DNA from: JBAXPV01 sp037132075
Lineage (GTDB): Bacteria; Bacteroidota; Bacteroidia; Bacteroidales; CAIXZF01
Length of the DNA stretch: 64,000 nucleotides
Assembly: GCA_037132075.1 (NCBI GenBank)
Contig: JBAXPV010000015.1
Coordinates: forward strand, 1 to 64,000
Direction of reading: 5' to 3'
Shown piece after piece: positions 17,986 to 26,967 of the stretch; the first letter of the stretch is position 1; each line of letters begins with the position of its first letter. Below the pieces are notes generated by a model. That model was not told the origin of the DNA and did not search any database. It was given only the letters and a program-made list of their open reading frames with translations. Both the position numbers and the translations under genes were made by a program.

Positions 17986-18414
17986 TTAAGCCTTTGCCTT
18001 AAGTTTTATTCCGTGCCCAACATAGTCGGATAAACGTTGTTTTGAAAAGAAAGTCCTGATTTCACGAGTTGCATTGCTAACAACGGTACCCACCAGGCAC
18101 ATTTCAAATGGGCATATAGCGTTGTCCATCGGACATTTTTCCATACTGATAGCGCCATCAATTGATTCATAGATATCCAGAATGGAGATATCTTCCGCTG
18201 GTCTTTTTAGTGCAAAACCACCATTCGGACCACGTGTAGAAATTAGAAAATTGTCTTTTACCAGTCTTTGCATTATTTTTGCAACATGATGTTTTGAGGC
18301 ACCTGTCAATTCAGAGATTCTCAACACATTCAAGTTTTCATCAGAACGTGCTACCAGAACCATTCCATGAATTCCAATGGAAACAGCCTCAGAGAAATTT
18401 ACAATTCTACCCAC
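17986..18414 (-). CDS. Rrf2-family transcriptional regulator
   Basis: A 142-residue winged-helix regulator. The N-terminal HTH includes LRISELTGASKHHVAKIMQRL, followed by the wing RGPNGGFALKRP. The cysteines in CPMDNAICPFEMC (near 102-114) match the three-Cys Fe-S ligand cluster of IscR/NsrR/RsrR-like members, so it probably senses NO, oxygen or iron through a cluster. It precedes the ferredoxin-like gene on the same strand. A TACCTTTG element lies 21 bases upstream. Autoregulation and control of the ferredoxin gene are inferred from position. Confidence 0.9.
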   Translation of the reverse strand: MGRIVNFSEAVSIGIHGMVLVARSDENLNVLRISELTGASKHHVAKIMQRLVKDNFLISTRGPNGGFALKRPAEDISILDIYESIDGAISMEKCPMDNAICPFEMCLVGTVVSNATREIRTFFSKQRLSDYVGHGIKLKAKA

Positions 18415-18434
18415 AATTATCTATTTTGGTACTT

Positions 18435-18442
18435 CAAAGGTA
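18435..18442 (-). promoter_or_regulatory. -7 promoter element for the Rrf2 gene
   Basis: Reads TACCTTTG on the minus strand, 21 bases before the Rrf2 ATG. It is a consensus match for the Bacteroidota sigma factor. I see no clear Rrf2 operator palindrome around it. Confidence 0.7.
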
Positions 18443-18494
18443 GAATACAATTCAATATGGAGAAGCTTTGAAGCTAATTTGAAATGGATATAAA

Positions 18495-18733
18495 TAGGCT
18501 GAAGGCTTTTAGGCTGAAGGCTGAGGGCTGAAGGCTTTTAAGTTGAAGAAGATGAGTCACAGGGGGGAAATATGGATTTTAGTTCAGTGAAATTAATTTT
18601 AAATTTGAAATTTCTGACGCAAGAGCTACCTTCGCAAAGCTGTGGTTAAGCCTTCAGCCCTCAGCCTAAAAGCCTTCAGTCTAATAGCCCTCAGCCTTCA
18701 GCCTAAAAGCCTTCAGCCTAAAAACCTTCAGCC
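18495..18733. repeat. Inverted clusters of GGCTGAAGGC-type words
   Basis: The gap 18415-18770 holds no gene. Its left cluster (18495-18545) is built from imperfect copies of GGCTGAAGGC, and the right cluster (18649-18733) from the complementary word. A perfect 35-base inverted repeat joins 18495-18529 with 18686-18720, with about 156 bases between the arms. A transcript could form a long stem-loop. The rnz start codon lies 51 bases after the inverted-repeat arm. The same word appears at 26892-26931, so this is a dispersed family in the genome. Confidence 0.88.
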
Positions 18734-18770
18734 AATAACACATAATCTAATAAATTAACGACTAATCTCC

Positions 18771-19694
18771 TTGTCCCTCTCTGTCACAATACTTGGTAGT
18801 AATTCTGCCACTCCCACCAGTGAGCGTTTTTCCAGTGCCCAGGTTGTTCAGGCCGGTCATGAATGGCTATTGCTTGACTGTGCGGAAGGGACACAAATCC
18901 AGCTGAGACGAAACAAAATCAGTCTTTTAAAAATCAAACATATTTTTATCAGTCACCTCCATGGAGATCATTTTTTTGGTTTGATAGGCTTGTTGACCAC
19001 AGTACATCTATTGGGGCAGAAAGAGACTGTTACTGTATTCGGGCCAGAATTATTAAGAAGTGTTATTGAATACCAACTTGAGGTAACAGAAACAACGCTA
19101 CGGTATCCATTGAATTTCATTGCAATAGATCCTGCTAAGTTCAAAATAATCTTCCAGAACAAAGAATTAAGTGTCACTTCGGTTCCTTTACAACATGGAA
19201 TCCCTTGTTGTGGTTTTTTAATCCGCGAGAAGGAATCATTGCGACATGTCCGTAAAGATCTTGGGCTCGAGAAAACTATTCCCCTTGAGGCTTTCAAGGC
19301 TTTACAAGCAGGGAAAGATGTAATAAACATGAAGGGAGAATTGATATTAAATCAGGAAGTCACCTTGCCCGGAAAGTCTTCTGTTTCATACGCCTATTGT
19401 ACCGACACCGCTTTCCACGAATCGTTGAGCGATCTCATCAAAGACGTGACTTGTCTTTTTCATGAAGCAACCTTTATGGAGAAAGAGCTGCACCTGGCAA
19501 GGGAGAAGCAGCATTCTACTGCAAGGGATGCTGCCCGAATTGCGCGCTTAGCTTGTGCTAAAAAGTTAATCATCGGACACTTCTCGGCCCGTTATAAGAA
19601 CTTATCCGAATTATTGCAGGAAGCCCGTGACATCTTCCCATCGACAGATCTTGCAGAGGACAGTAAAACATTTCTCATTGACAACACATTATGA
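18771..19694 (+). CDS. rnz: Ribonuclease Z
   Basis: Metallo-beta-lactamase-fold endonuclease that matures tRNA 3' ends. The zinc-binding motif HLHGDH is at residues 62-67. Further ligands fit CTDTAFHE, LFHEATFME and IGHFSARY. Its 307 residues match the short RNase Z (ElaC) form. TTG at 18771 is the only possible start: the frame is closed by TAA at 18756-18758, and the first beta strand (SVTILGS) begins right after it. The stop overlaps the next gene's ATG by 4 bases. The 5' region contains the inverted word repeat described at 18495-18733. Confidence 0.94.
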   Translation: MSLSVTILGSNSATPTSERFSSAQVVQAGHEWLLLDCAEGTQIQLRRNKISLLKIKHIFISHLHGDHFFGLIGLLTTVHLLGQKETVTVFGPELLRSVIEYQLEVTETTLRYPLNFIAIDPAKFKIIFQNKELSVTSVPLQHGIPCCGFLIREKESLRHVRKDLGLEKTIPLEAFKALQAGKDVINMKGELILNQEVTLPGKSSVSYAYCTDTAFHESLSDLIKDVTCLFHEATFMEKELHLAREKQHSTARDAARIARLACAKKLIIGHFSARYKNLSELLQEARDIFPSTDLAEDSKTFLIDNTL

Positions 19695-20554
19695 TTTTAA
19701 TTGCTGACAGCGGAAGTACACGTACCGAATGGTATGTTTTAAGGAAAGGCCATCCTGGAATACAGCTTGAAACCATTGGATTCAATCCGTATTTCACCAA
19801 GCCAGAGACCATTCACGATTCCATCGACAAGGACCTTACGCCATTTTTCTATCCTGACAAAGTGGAAGAGCTCTATTTTTACGGAGCAGGTGTTGGTTTA
19901 GAAAGCAACAGGGACAAAATTGCGGATATCCTTAAAGATCACTTTGAAAATGCCGACATTGAAGTCATGACAGATATGCTTGGTGCAGCAAGGGCTATAT
20001 TTGGAAACGGAAGTGGCATTGCCTGCATCCTGGGCACAGGTTCTAATGCCTGCATTTTCGAAAACGGGAAGATCACGTATCAACCACCATCGTTGGGTTA
20101 TATTCTGGGTGATGAAGGCGGCGGCGTCCACCTTGGAAAAGCGCTCCTGACAGCATATATCCGAAGGACACTACCGGAGGATCTGCGTGAAAAGTTTCTG
20201 TTAAAATATAAAAAAGATGAAACGACCATTGTGGAATCAATTTATCGCTTGCCAGGACCAAATGCTTTCATTGCGGGGTTTACGCCATTTCTTACTGAAA
20301 ATATAGACCATCCATTTATTGGGAATATTATTGAGGAATCCTTCAGAGCATTTTTTAAAAGCAATTTATTTCCTACAGATTCCAATGCAGAAATGCAATA
20401 TGGTTTTGCAGGTTCTGTCGCATTTCATTTTAAAGAATTCCTGATAAAAACAATGATGGGACTTAGCCTTAAGCCCGGTCCCATCATTGCGTCACCAATC
20501 GAAGGATTGGTTCATTATCATAACAAAGAGGAATTCCCCCTACTCTTTCAGTAA
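19691..20554 (+). CDS. BadF/BadG/BcrA-type ATPase, probable N-acetylglucosamine kinase
   Basis: A 287-residue ASKHA-fold protein. The phosphate-1 motif is ILIADSGSTRTEW at the N-terminus, the phosphate-2 region is ACILGTGSNACIF, and YILGDEGGGVHLGK is typical of GlcNAc kinase-like members. It likely phosphorylates an amino sugar recovered from cell wall or glycans, but the substrate is inference. It overlaps rnz by 4 bases (ATGA) and so is translationally coupled. Its 3' end overlaps the convergent metallopeptidase gene by 15 bases. Confidence 0.85.
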   Translation: MILIADSGSTRTEWYVLRKGHPGIQLETIGFNPYFTKPETIHDSIDKDLTPFFYPDKVEELYFYGAGVGLESNRDKIADILKDHFENADIEVMTDMLGAARAIFGNGSGIACILGTGSNACIFENGKITYQPPSLGYILGDEGGGVHLGKALLTAYIRRTLPEDLREKFLLKYKKDETTIVESIYRLPGPNAFIAGFTPFLTENIDHPFIGNIIEESFRAFFKSNLFPTDSNAEMQYGFAGSVAFHFKEFLIKTMMGLSLKPGPIIASPIEGLVHYHNKEEFPLLFQ

Positions 20555-23500
20555 TTTTTGAATCATCGTTCCGTCTTTCGTCACCACTACAACGGTATAC
20601 ATCCCACTGTCAATACCTTCTAGTGGAATCATAACATCTTGTATGCCTCCAGGAATATTTAATTCCTGAGTCCAAACTGTTCTCCCCAACATATCAAGTA
20701 ACATAATATGAGCATTCTCATTGCCTGAAGCACTAAAACTGGCTCTTACATAGGTCTTTGCAGGATTCGGTAACAGATGCAATCCTTTTGACTCATTATA
20801 AGAAGAAATTCCAAGCGTAATATTCTCATTATGTGTGATACTGTTTGTTCCGCAGGCATTGTAAACTGTGAGTGTAACTGCATATGAACCATAATTTGCA
20901 TAGGTATGCACAGGGTTCTCCAATGTTGAAGTCTGTCCATCTCCAAAATTCCACAGAAAGGTATTACTTTCTATACTGGTATTATGAAAACTCATGGACA
21001 AGCCACCAAGCAAAGTCGCTGAAAAATTAGGGGTTGGAACCTCGGCATTGACATAAGCAGCAACCAGCACCCGTTCACTGGTACAAGGCTGAGGTACTAC
21101 TTCCCAATCATAGAAGTAGTAATAATAGGTATAAGTATTTGCGCCACCTGCACTACTTCCTGTAACGGACAATAAGCCTGCAACAGTATAAGGATAGGCA
21201 CAACCACTTTTATCCCTATACAGATCGGGATTTGATGGCCCTGCCAGACGGTAGCCTATACCTGTTGGAACATTAAAATTCAGATTTATACGGCTCTCAC
21301 CAGCGGGAATATTGATATTGGTACTGGTAAGTACATTCCCTTGTGAATCCCTGAGTTCAATACTTCGGGTCCCTGCAGTCCCCGCATAAACTTTTACTGA
21401 CTTTATGGTTACAGGAGCCATCACATCAAATGACTCATAATGGGAAGTAAAATTGGTATAATAGCTTCCGCCTGTTGTGTTATTTGTTTTTGCAGTAAAA
21501 ACATGAGGTGAAACAACCTGGTTTTCAACATAGTACTTTTGTGTTGTTGACAAAACCGGAGTTGTATAAGAGGTGCCTGTAAAGAAAGGAGTTCCGCCTG
21601 ATGGACTGGTATACCAGCGAACGCTATCCGGTGCTGAGGCTGTCAATGTCAGGGCAGCAGGACCGCCACAGATGCTTGCAGAAACGCAAAGCGGAGTACT
21701 CGGTGGATTAACTGTGATATAGTTAATTTTCTGTAAAGTGTCGCTGCCACAGGCACCGCCATCCGCAGTTAATTTAACAGAAAAGGTACCGGCGAAGGCG
21801 AAATTATGGGTTGGTTCAAACAAGGTATCTGATCCGCCATCACCGAAATCCCAGTTAAAATGAATGGCGTTATTTGTGTTGTTTGAAAAATTCACGGTGG
21901 CAGGAAGTGTACAGAAACTTTGTGCTGAGGCGTTAAAATCACAGCTAACACCTGGAGAGAATGCATTACCGATTCCCACTGCGTACATGGCATTGGTCAC
22001 AGTCTGAACTTCAGGTGAACAGGATCCGAAAAGTTCTGTCGCGGATTGAATAGAGTAAAAACGGGCATCTGCATACTGAGAATTGGCATCAAGCCAAACA
22101 GTAAGAGTCCTAAATGCTACATCAGAAGCTTTGTCCTTACCAATCCCAATCACATTATAAGAATTGTTAATGTCATTAGTGCCGCTTCCTCCCTGTGCAG
22201 TAAGATAAAACCAGAAACAGATCACACCGGAATTGGTATGCACGCCTCCATTATCGCCCCCGCCTGTAGCCCAATGAGTGCCAAGGTAGGTATCGGGTAG
22301 TTGAAACTGATTTGGATTTGACATGGAACGAAAAGCCTGTCCGATATCCTCTCCAATCAACCAGTCAGCGCCAATAGTGTCGCCATAAAATTCAACCATC
22401 GTGCCAAAAATATCTGAATATCCTTCATTCAAAGCACCTGACTCATAAGAATAGGTAAGATTGGCCGTGAACTCATCGAGGCCGTGTGTGATCTCATGTC
22501 CACAGATATCGAGTGCCGTGAAAGGAGTAAACGTTTGTCCCCCGCTGGTTCCTCCGTCACCATAAGTCATCACCTGGCCATCCCAGAAGGCATTGGAATA
22601 GGCAACATTATAATGAACATAACTCTTTAACTTATATCCCAGATTGTCGATGCTGTTCCGATTGTGCATGACTTTAAAATAATCATAGGTCATCTCAGCA
22701 CCATAATGGCCGTCAGTGGCAATTTCGTCTTTCTGTGGGTTGACGTTGTTCCAATAATTGTTGCTATCAATGAAATCAACAGCATTTCCATAATTGCTGC
22801 CTTGCAGCAAATTATATGTCTCAATCCCATTTCCTCTGCCCGTTTCCCTGAGGCGAAAAATAGTCTCATTAAACAAATCGGTTTTAATCTTCTTGATTCC
22901 CAAATATTTAGTAACAGCAGTACCTGTTGTATCTGCCTCATAAATTTTATTATTCTCCTTAAGAATTGCGCCGGTTTGGGCATCAACAAAGAGCTCAAGC
23001 CTCTTTAAGGGTACGGCTGCATAGATGTTAAAAAGGTAGCAATACCGATGCGTTTTGACGGCAGTCGGCAGCAATACAAGTTTCCCTTTGGGATAATAGC
23101 TGGCAGCAGCATCACCGGTGAGTTCCTGTAAACGCTTGTCCTCTCCCGGAATTTCCCATTTATATACGCTGGCTTTCATATATTCCAACCCATGCGCTAA
23201 AGCCTGTTTCTCGCTAATTAGCGGGCTGTTTTCTGCAATTACCGATTTGTAAAAACGCCCATTCAATGACTGAACCTTTCCTTCTTTGGTATGCGCTATA
23301 AAAGTGGCATCCCAAACCTCTACGCCCTGGTAAGTCTGCCTGTTACGGTAATGCAACATACCCATCCTCTTGTCATCTTCAGTACGATATTGAATACTTG
23401 ACATCGGACTGGAAATGTCATAATTCTCCGACAACCATGCATTTAAGCTATTGTAGTCAAACTGGCTTTGTTTGTTCAACCTGATAAAATCAGGCAAATC

Positions 23501-23632
23501 AAAACCTGGCTTCATGCGGATCATTTCCGCACCTTTAAACCGTTTTGAAGCTTGCGCACCTTGATATTCCTGAGCAAAGGAAAAGAATCCCATGACAAGA
23601 ATTATCATGGAAAAAAAGTAACGTTTATTCAT
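20540..23632 (-). CDS. Secreted M4 (thermolysin-like) metallopeptidase with PKD domains and T9SS sorting domain
   Basis: A 1030-residue secreted endopeptidase. A signal peptide (MIILVMGFFSFAQ) is followed by an FTP/PepSY-type propeptide (about 60-220) and the M4 catalytic domain (about 240-560). Zinc ligands are in HEITHGLDEF and the downstream glutamate in NEGYSDIFG. PKD domains follow (NFSNNTNNAIHFNWDFGDG and the second FLWNFGDGQTSTLENP), with an Ig-like segment and a jelly-roll between them. The last about 75 residues form a type A T9SS sorting domain (LLPNPAKTYVRASF, ending VVVTKDGTMIQKLLKE). It is exported by T9SS to the cell surface or medium and probably feeds peptide uptake. Confidence 0.94.
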   Translation of the reverse strand: MNKRYFFSMIILVMGFFSFAQEYQGAQASKRFKGAEMIRMKPGFDLPDFIRLNKQSQFDYNSLNAWLSENYDISSPMSSIQYRTEDDKRMGMLHYRNRQTYQGVEVWDATFIAHTKEGKVQSLNGRFYKSVIAENSPLISEKQALAHGLEYMKASVYKWEIPGEDKRLQELTGDAAASYYPKGKLVLLPTAVKTHRYCYLFNIYAAVPLKRLELFVDAQTGAILKENNKIYEADTTGTAVTKYLGIKKIKTDLFNETIFRLRETGRGNGIETYNLLQGSNYGNAVDFIDSNNYWNNVNPQKDEIATDGHYGAEMTYDYFKVMHNRNSIDNLGYKLKSYVHYNVAYSNAFWDGQVMTYGDGGTSGGQTFTPFTALDICGHEITHGLDEFTANLTYSYESGALNEGYSDIFGTMVEFYGDTIGADWLIGEDIGQAFRSMSNPNQFQLPDTYLGTHWATGGGDNGGVHTNSGVICFWFYLTAQGGSGTNDINNSYNVIGIGKDKASDVAFRTLTVWLDANSQYADARFYSIQSATELFGSCSPEVQTVTNAMYAVGIGNAFSPGVSCDFNASAQSFCTLPATVNFSNNTNNAIHFNWDFGDGGSDTLFEPTHNFAFAGTFSVKLTADGGACGSDTLQKINYITVNPPSTPLCVSASICGGPAALTLTASAPDSVRWYTSPSGGTPFFTGTSYTTPVLSTTQKYYVENQVVSPHVFTAKTNNTTGGSYYTNFTSHYESFDVMAPVTIKSVKVYAGTAGTRSIELRDSQGNVLTSTNINIPAGESRINLNFNVPTGIGYRLAGPSNPDLYRDKSGCAYPYTVAGLLSVTGSSAGGANTYTYYYYFYDWEVVPQPCTSERVLVAAYVNAEVPTPNFSATLLGGLSMSFHNTSIESNTFLWNFGDGQTSTLENPVHTYANYGSYAVTLTVYNACGTNSITHNENITLGISSYNESKGLHLLPNPAKTYVRASFSASGNENAHIMLLDMLGRTVWTQELNIPGGIQDVMIPLEGIDSGMYTVVVVTKDGTMIQKLLKE

Positions 23633-23721
23633 GTAGATAGGTTTGGGATTAAGCCTTATATGACTAAAAATGTTTGTAATAGATTAATTCACAAGATTAA
23701 ATAAATAATACGGAACACTAC

Positions 23722-25299
23722 TTACCACGCATCTTTAAGCGAATAGTCTTCAAACTTGATAATATTTAAATAGGAATTTTCATATCCATTGTTCACATCA
23801 TGCTTGAATTTGAATTGGGTCCCCAAGGTTCTTTGATTAAAATCGGGCAGGCATGATTCAAAATTCAATCCAAACTGAAACAGTGCTTTGTTGAAATAAA
23901 ACCCAATATCATATCCTTTAAATGCATTCTCGTCGGGTTCGGTATAATAAGTATTCCGGAACTTCTCCAAAAAGGTCTTAACGCCGGCTTCCTGATAGTC
24001 AATAAAGGAGTTGGCAAAAGAATGAAAGTTAAAAGTAACCAGGTCATGAGGCTCAATACTCTTATAATCAGACCATCCAGGCATTCCAAAAAAAACAATT
24101 TGATAGGCAGGATCAATTGATTTAACTTCTCTGAACAGGTTGGCTACCAACAATTCATCGTTTGAAAGCATAACAACGACATTTTTTCTTTCTGTTACGA
24201 AATTTGAAGAAAGTGTGCTATTGTCTATTGAGGCTGAAGAAATTTCCTTGATTTTATGCTCTTTGGTTTTTCCTAAAGCATAGATTTTGCCAAGATTTTC
24301 CTTAAGTTTATTCATCGATTTCTTCTCATTCTCCTTTTCAGGGATAATGAGCAACAGATTTTCATCTTCAAATTTCAGAGAGAGATACCTGGCTATTTCA
24401 TACGACATTGTATTGACAGCAGGGTTTGCAAGGATAACATTGGGTTTTCCTTCTATATATGAAAGCTTATTACTTAATGGATTTACCAGGGTAATATTAT
24501 GTGAAGTAGCATACTGAGAAACCATAGCAAAGATATTCCCGTACAGCAAACCTATGATAAGGTTCATTTTCTCCATTTCCGGTTTTCGTAAGATCTTTCT
24601 CACTTTTGAGGAATCCTCATCCAGGTCATATATATAAAGGTTGCAGGAGAAACCTGCTTTCTCCAATGAATCAAGCGCGATACGGAAACCCTCATAAAAT
24701 TGAATAAAACGAAGTGACTTGTAAGATGAAGGAGACCCGGTATCATTGTCATGACTCGTGGAAATGCTGTCAATTTCTGAAAGATACAATGGCAACATCA
24801 AAGCCACGTTGAATTTATTTTTGTGTGGCTCCTGTTCACATTTTTTCTTTGCCACGTTTTTGTGTGTTGTATCTGCTTTTGGCTTTTCAGCGGGCAGGCT
24901 GACTTTAGGCTCAGGGATGCCGTTTTTTTTGGGCTCAGGTGTTGCAGGCTTAGGCTCAGCAGGAACGGGCTTGGTTTCGACAGCAGTTCCTTCTTTATGG
25001 ACCGGGATTTTAAGTTCCTGACCGGTCTTTATTCCATTTTCAACTTCTTTATTCTCTTTGTAAATCTCATCCAAACTTACATTGTAAGTCTTTGATATCG
25101 AATACAATGTCTGTCCTTTCTGCACTTTATGCAAATAATACTCATTTCCCTGGATGAGAACGATTTTCGCAGATTTGTCAATCTTGACTTCCTGCTCTTT
25201 GCTAATCACAGGAAATGCCAGGATTACCCATAAGGTCAGCACTATAACAATCCATCTGCGGCTAAAAGTCATATCCCTGAAATTATTGATTATTCCCAT
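23722..25299 (-). CDS. LysM-domain protein with periplasmic-binding-like C-terminal domain
   Basis: A 525-residue envelope protein. An N-terminal signal anchor (WIVIVLTLWVILAFPVI) precedes one LysM repeat (VQKGQTLYSISKTYNVSLDE near 58-77) that should bind peptidoglycan. A Pro/Lys/Glu-rich linker follows (about 105-150), then a domain of about 370 residues resembling type 1 periplasmic binding proteins, as in LpoA-like cell-wall regulators. The start at 25299 overlaps the guaA stop by 10 bases; a second ATG at 25272 is equally usable. It is probably translated from the guaA transcript. A role in wall synthesis or sensing is inferred from the domains. Confidence 0.82.
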   Translation of the reverse strand: MGIINNFRDMTFSRRWIVIVLTLWVILAFPVISKEQEVKIDKSAKIVLIQGNEYYLHKVQKGQTLYSISKTYNVSLDEIYKENKEVENGIKTGQELKIPVHKEGTAVETKPVPAEPKPATPEPKKNGIPEPKVSLPAEKPKADTTHKNVAKKKCEQEPHKNKFNVALMLPLYLSEIDSISTSHDNDTGSPSSYKSLRFIQFYEGFRIALDSLEKAGFSCNLYIYDLDEDSSKVRKILRKPEMEKMNLIIGLLYGNIFAMVSQYATSHNITLVNPLSNKLSYIEGKPNVILANPAVNTMSYEIARYLSLKFEDENLLLIIPEKENEKKSMNKLKENLGKIYALGKTKEHKIKEISSASIDNSTLSSNFVTERKNVVVMLSNDELLVANLFREVKSIDPAYQIVFFGMPGWSDYKSIEPHDLVTFNFHSFANSFIDYQEAGVKTFLEKFRNTYYTEPDENAFKGYDIGFYFNKALFQFGLNFESCLPDFNQRTLGTQFKFKHDVNNGYENSYLNIIKFEDYSLKDAW

Positions 25300-26819
25300 T
25301 CAATGGTAGCAGGTGGTTTGGAACTGATATCATATACGACCCGGTTCACCCCTTTCACTTTATTAATGATCTCATTCGAGACCTCTGCCAGGAATTCTGC
25401 GGGTAACCTGGCCCAGTCGGCAGTCATCCCATCAACCGAGGTTACTGCACGCAAGCAAACGGTTCGCTCATAAGTTCTTTCATCACCCATTACGCCGACA
25501 GATTGAACAGGTAATAAAACAGACAAGGCTTGCCATACTTTATCATATTGATCATGCTGTTTCAGGGCATTGATAAAGATTGCATCAACTTCCTGAAGCA
25601 AGCTGACTTTCTCAGCGGTAACATCGCCGAGGATACGAATTCCCAAGCCCGGGCCCGGAAAGGGATGGCGATTCAGGATTTCTGCTTTTACACCCAAGGT
25701 GGTACCTACCCTGCGAACTTCATCTTTAAACAAAGAATTCAATGGCTCGACCACTTTGAGTTTCATAAAATCGGGTAAGCCACCGACATTGTGATGGGAT
25801 TTTATCGTGGCGCTTGGTCCGTTTACTGATATTGATTCAATAACATCAGGATAAATCGTGCCTTGACCTAACCATTTGACATCTTGTATCTTATGAGCCT
25901 CTTCATCAAAAACTTCGATGAAGACTTTTCCAATTATTTTGCGTTTTTCTTCTGGGAGACTGACTCCGGCAAGCGCATCAAGGAATTTGGCTGAAGCATC
26001 AACGCCGATGACATTCAGGTCCATATCATGATAGGAATGAAGTACCGACTGAAATTCATCTTTACGCAACAAGCCATTGTCGATAAAGACACAATGGAGG
26101 TTTTTGCCAATTGCTTTATGGATCAGCGTCGCAGCGACGGAGGAGTCGACGCCCCCGGATAAGCCCAATACCACTTTATCATTGCCAAGTTTTTCCTTCA
26201 GTTCATTGATGGTCGTTTCAACAAAAGAATCCGGTGTCCATTTCTGGTGACAACCACAGATTCCAACGACGAAATTCTTCAAAAGAGTCATTCCTTCGGT
26301 GGAATGATAAACCTCTGGATGAAATTGAATTCCATACGTTGGTTCACTTTCTACTTTAAAGGCAGCCACATTCACTGTTGCTGTACTGGAAATGATATTA
26401 AAACCTTCAGGCACCGACCGGATGGTGTCGGCATGCGACATCCATACCTGGCTACCGGAACTAAGTCCGTTCAATAATTCATCCCCCGAGGCGATAAAGC
26501 CCAAGTTGGCACGTCCATATTCGCGGGTCTGAGATGCCATCACTTCACCCCCGCTTTCCTGTGCAAGAAGCTGGGCACCATAACAAACCCCTAAGAGGGG
26601 AAAGTTTTTACGAATCATGTTGAGATCAATCCGTGGTGATTCAGGGTCTCTGACAGAAAAAGGACTTCCGCTCAGGATCACGCCTTTAATGTTCGCGTTA
26701 ATTGAAGGGATGTGATGAAAAGGATGTATTTCGCAATACACGTTAAGTTCCCTTACCCGCCTGGCAATCAACTGGGTATACTGGGAACCGAAATCAAGGA
26801 TCAAGATGGTTTCTTCCAT
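25290..26819 (-). CDS. guaA: GMP synthase (glutamine-hydrolysing)
   Basis: Converts XMP, ATP and glutamine to GMP. The class I glutamine amidotransferase domain has the nucleophile in LLGVCYGAQLL and the His-Pro-Glu motif FHPEVYHS. The ATP pyrophosphatase domain carries SGGVDSSVAA. The C-terminal dimerisation domain ends PPATIEWE. The frame is open upstream to 26975, but that part covers a dispersed word repeat and a promoter. The ATG at 26819 starts directly at the family N-terminus (METILILDFGSQ-like), giving 510 residues, the normal length. Confidence 0.96.
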   Translation of the reverse strand: MEETILILDFGSQYTQLIARRVRELNVYCEIHPFHHIPSINANIKGVILSGSPFSVRDPESPRIDLNMIRKNFPLLGVCYGAQLLAQESGGEVMASQTREYGRANLGFIASGDELLNGLSSGSQVWMSHADTIRSVPEGFNIISSTATVNVAAFKVESEPTYGIQFHPEVYHSTEGMTLLKNFVVGICGCHQKWTPDSFVETTINELKEKLGNDKVVLGLSGGVDSSVAATLIHKAIGKNLHCVFIDNGLLRKDEFQSVLHSYHDMDLNVIGVDASAKFLDALAGVSLPEEKRKIIGKVFIEVFDEEAHKIQDVKWLGQGTIYPDVIESISVNGPSATIKSHHNVGGLPDFMKLKVVEPLNSLFKDEVRRVGTTLGVKAEILNRHPFPGPGLGIRILGDVTAEKVSLLQEVDAIFINALKQHDQYDKVWQALSVLLPVQSVGVMGDERTYERTVCLRAVTSVDGMTADWARLPAEFLAEVSNEIINKVKGVNRVVYDISSKPPATIEWE

Positions 26820-26823
26820 GATC

Positions 26824-26831
26824 CAAAAGTA
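26824..26831 (-). promoter_or_regulatory. -7 promoter element for guaA
   Basis: Reads TACTTTTG on the minus strand and ends only 4 bases before the guaA ATG. With the usual distance between the -7 box and the transcription start, the mRNA would begin at or within a few bases of the start codon, suggesting a leaderless or nearly leaderless transcript. A second, more distal promoter is possible. Confidence 0.6.
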
Positions 26832-26891
26832 AAGGAAAAATTGAACTTTTGAAGCATTTGTTTGGGTGAATTTATAGGTCCTTAGGTGGAA

Positions 26892-26931
26892 GACTTTTAG
26901 GCTGAAGGCAATCCGACGGCAGCCCTCAGCC
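26892..26931. repeat. Dispersed GGCTGAAGGC-type word repeat, second locus
   Basis: GGCTGAAGGC lies at 26900-26909, followed by a partial complementary word (CAGCCCTCAGCC) near 26920-26931. It is the same word family as at 18495-18733. It lies in the divergent gap between guaA and the EamA transporter. Confidence 0.75.
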
Positions 26932-26941
26932 ATTTTTCTCT

Positions 26942-26949
26942 TAGCTTTG
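26942..26949 (+). promoter_or_regulatory. -7 promoter element for the EamA transporter
   Basis: TAGCTTTG matches TAnnTTTG and lies 18 bases before the ATG at 26968. It overlaps a possible upstream TTG start at 26947, which argues for the ATG as the real start. Confidence 0.7.
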
Positions 26950-26967
26950 CAGCCTGAAATACCCTCA

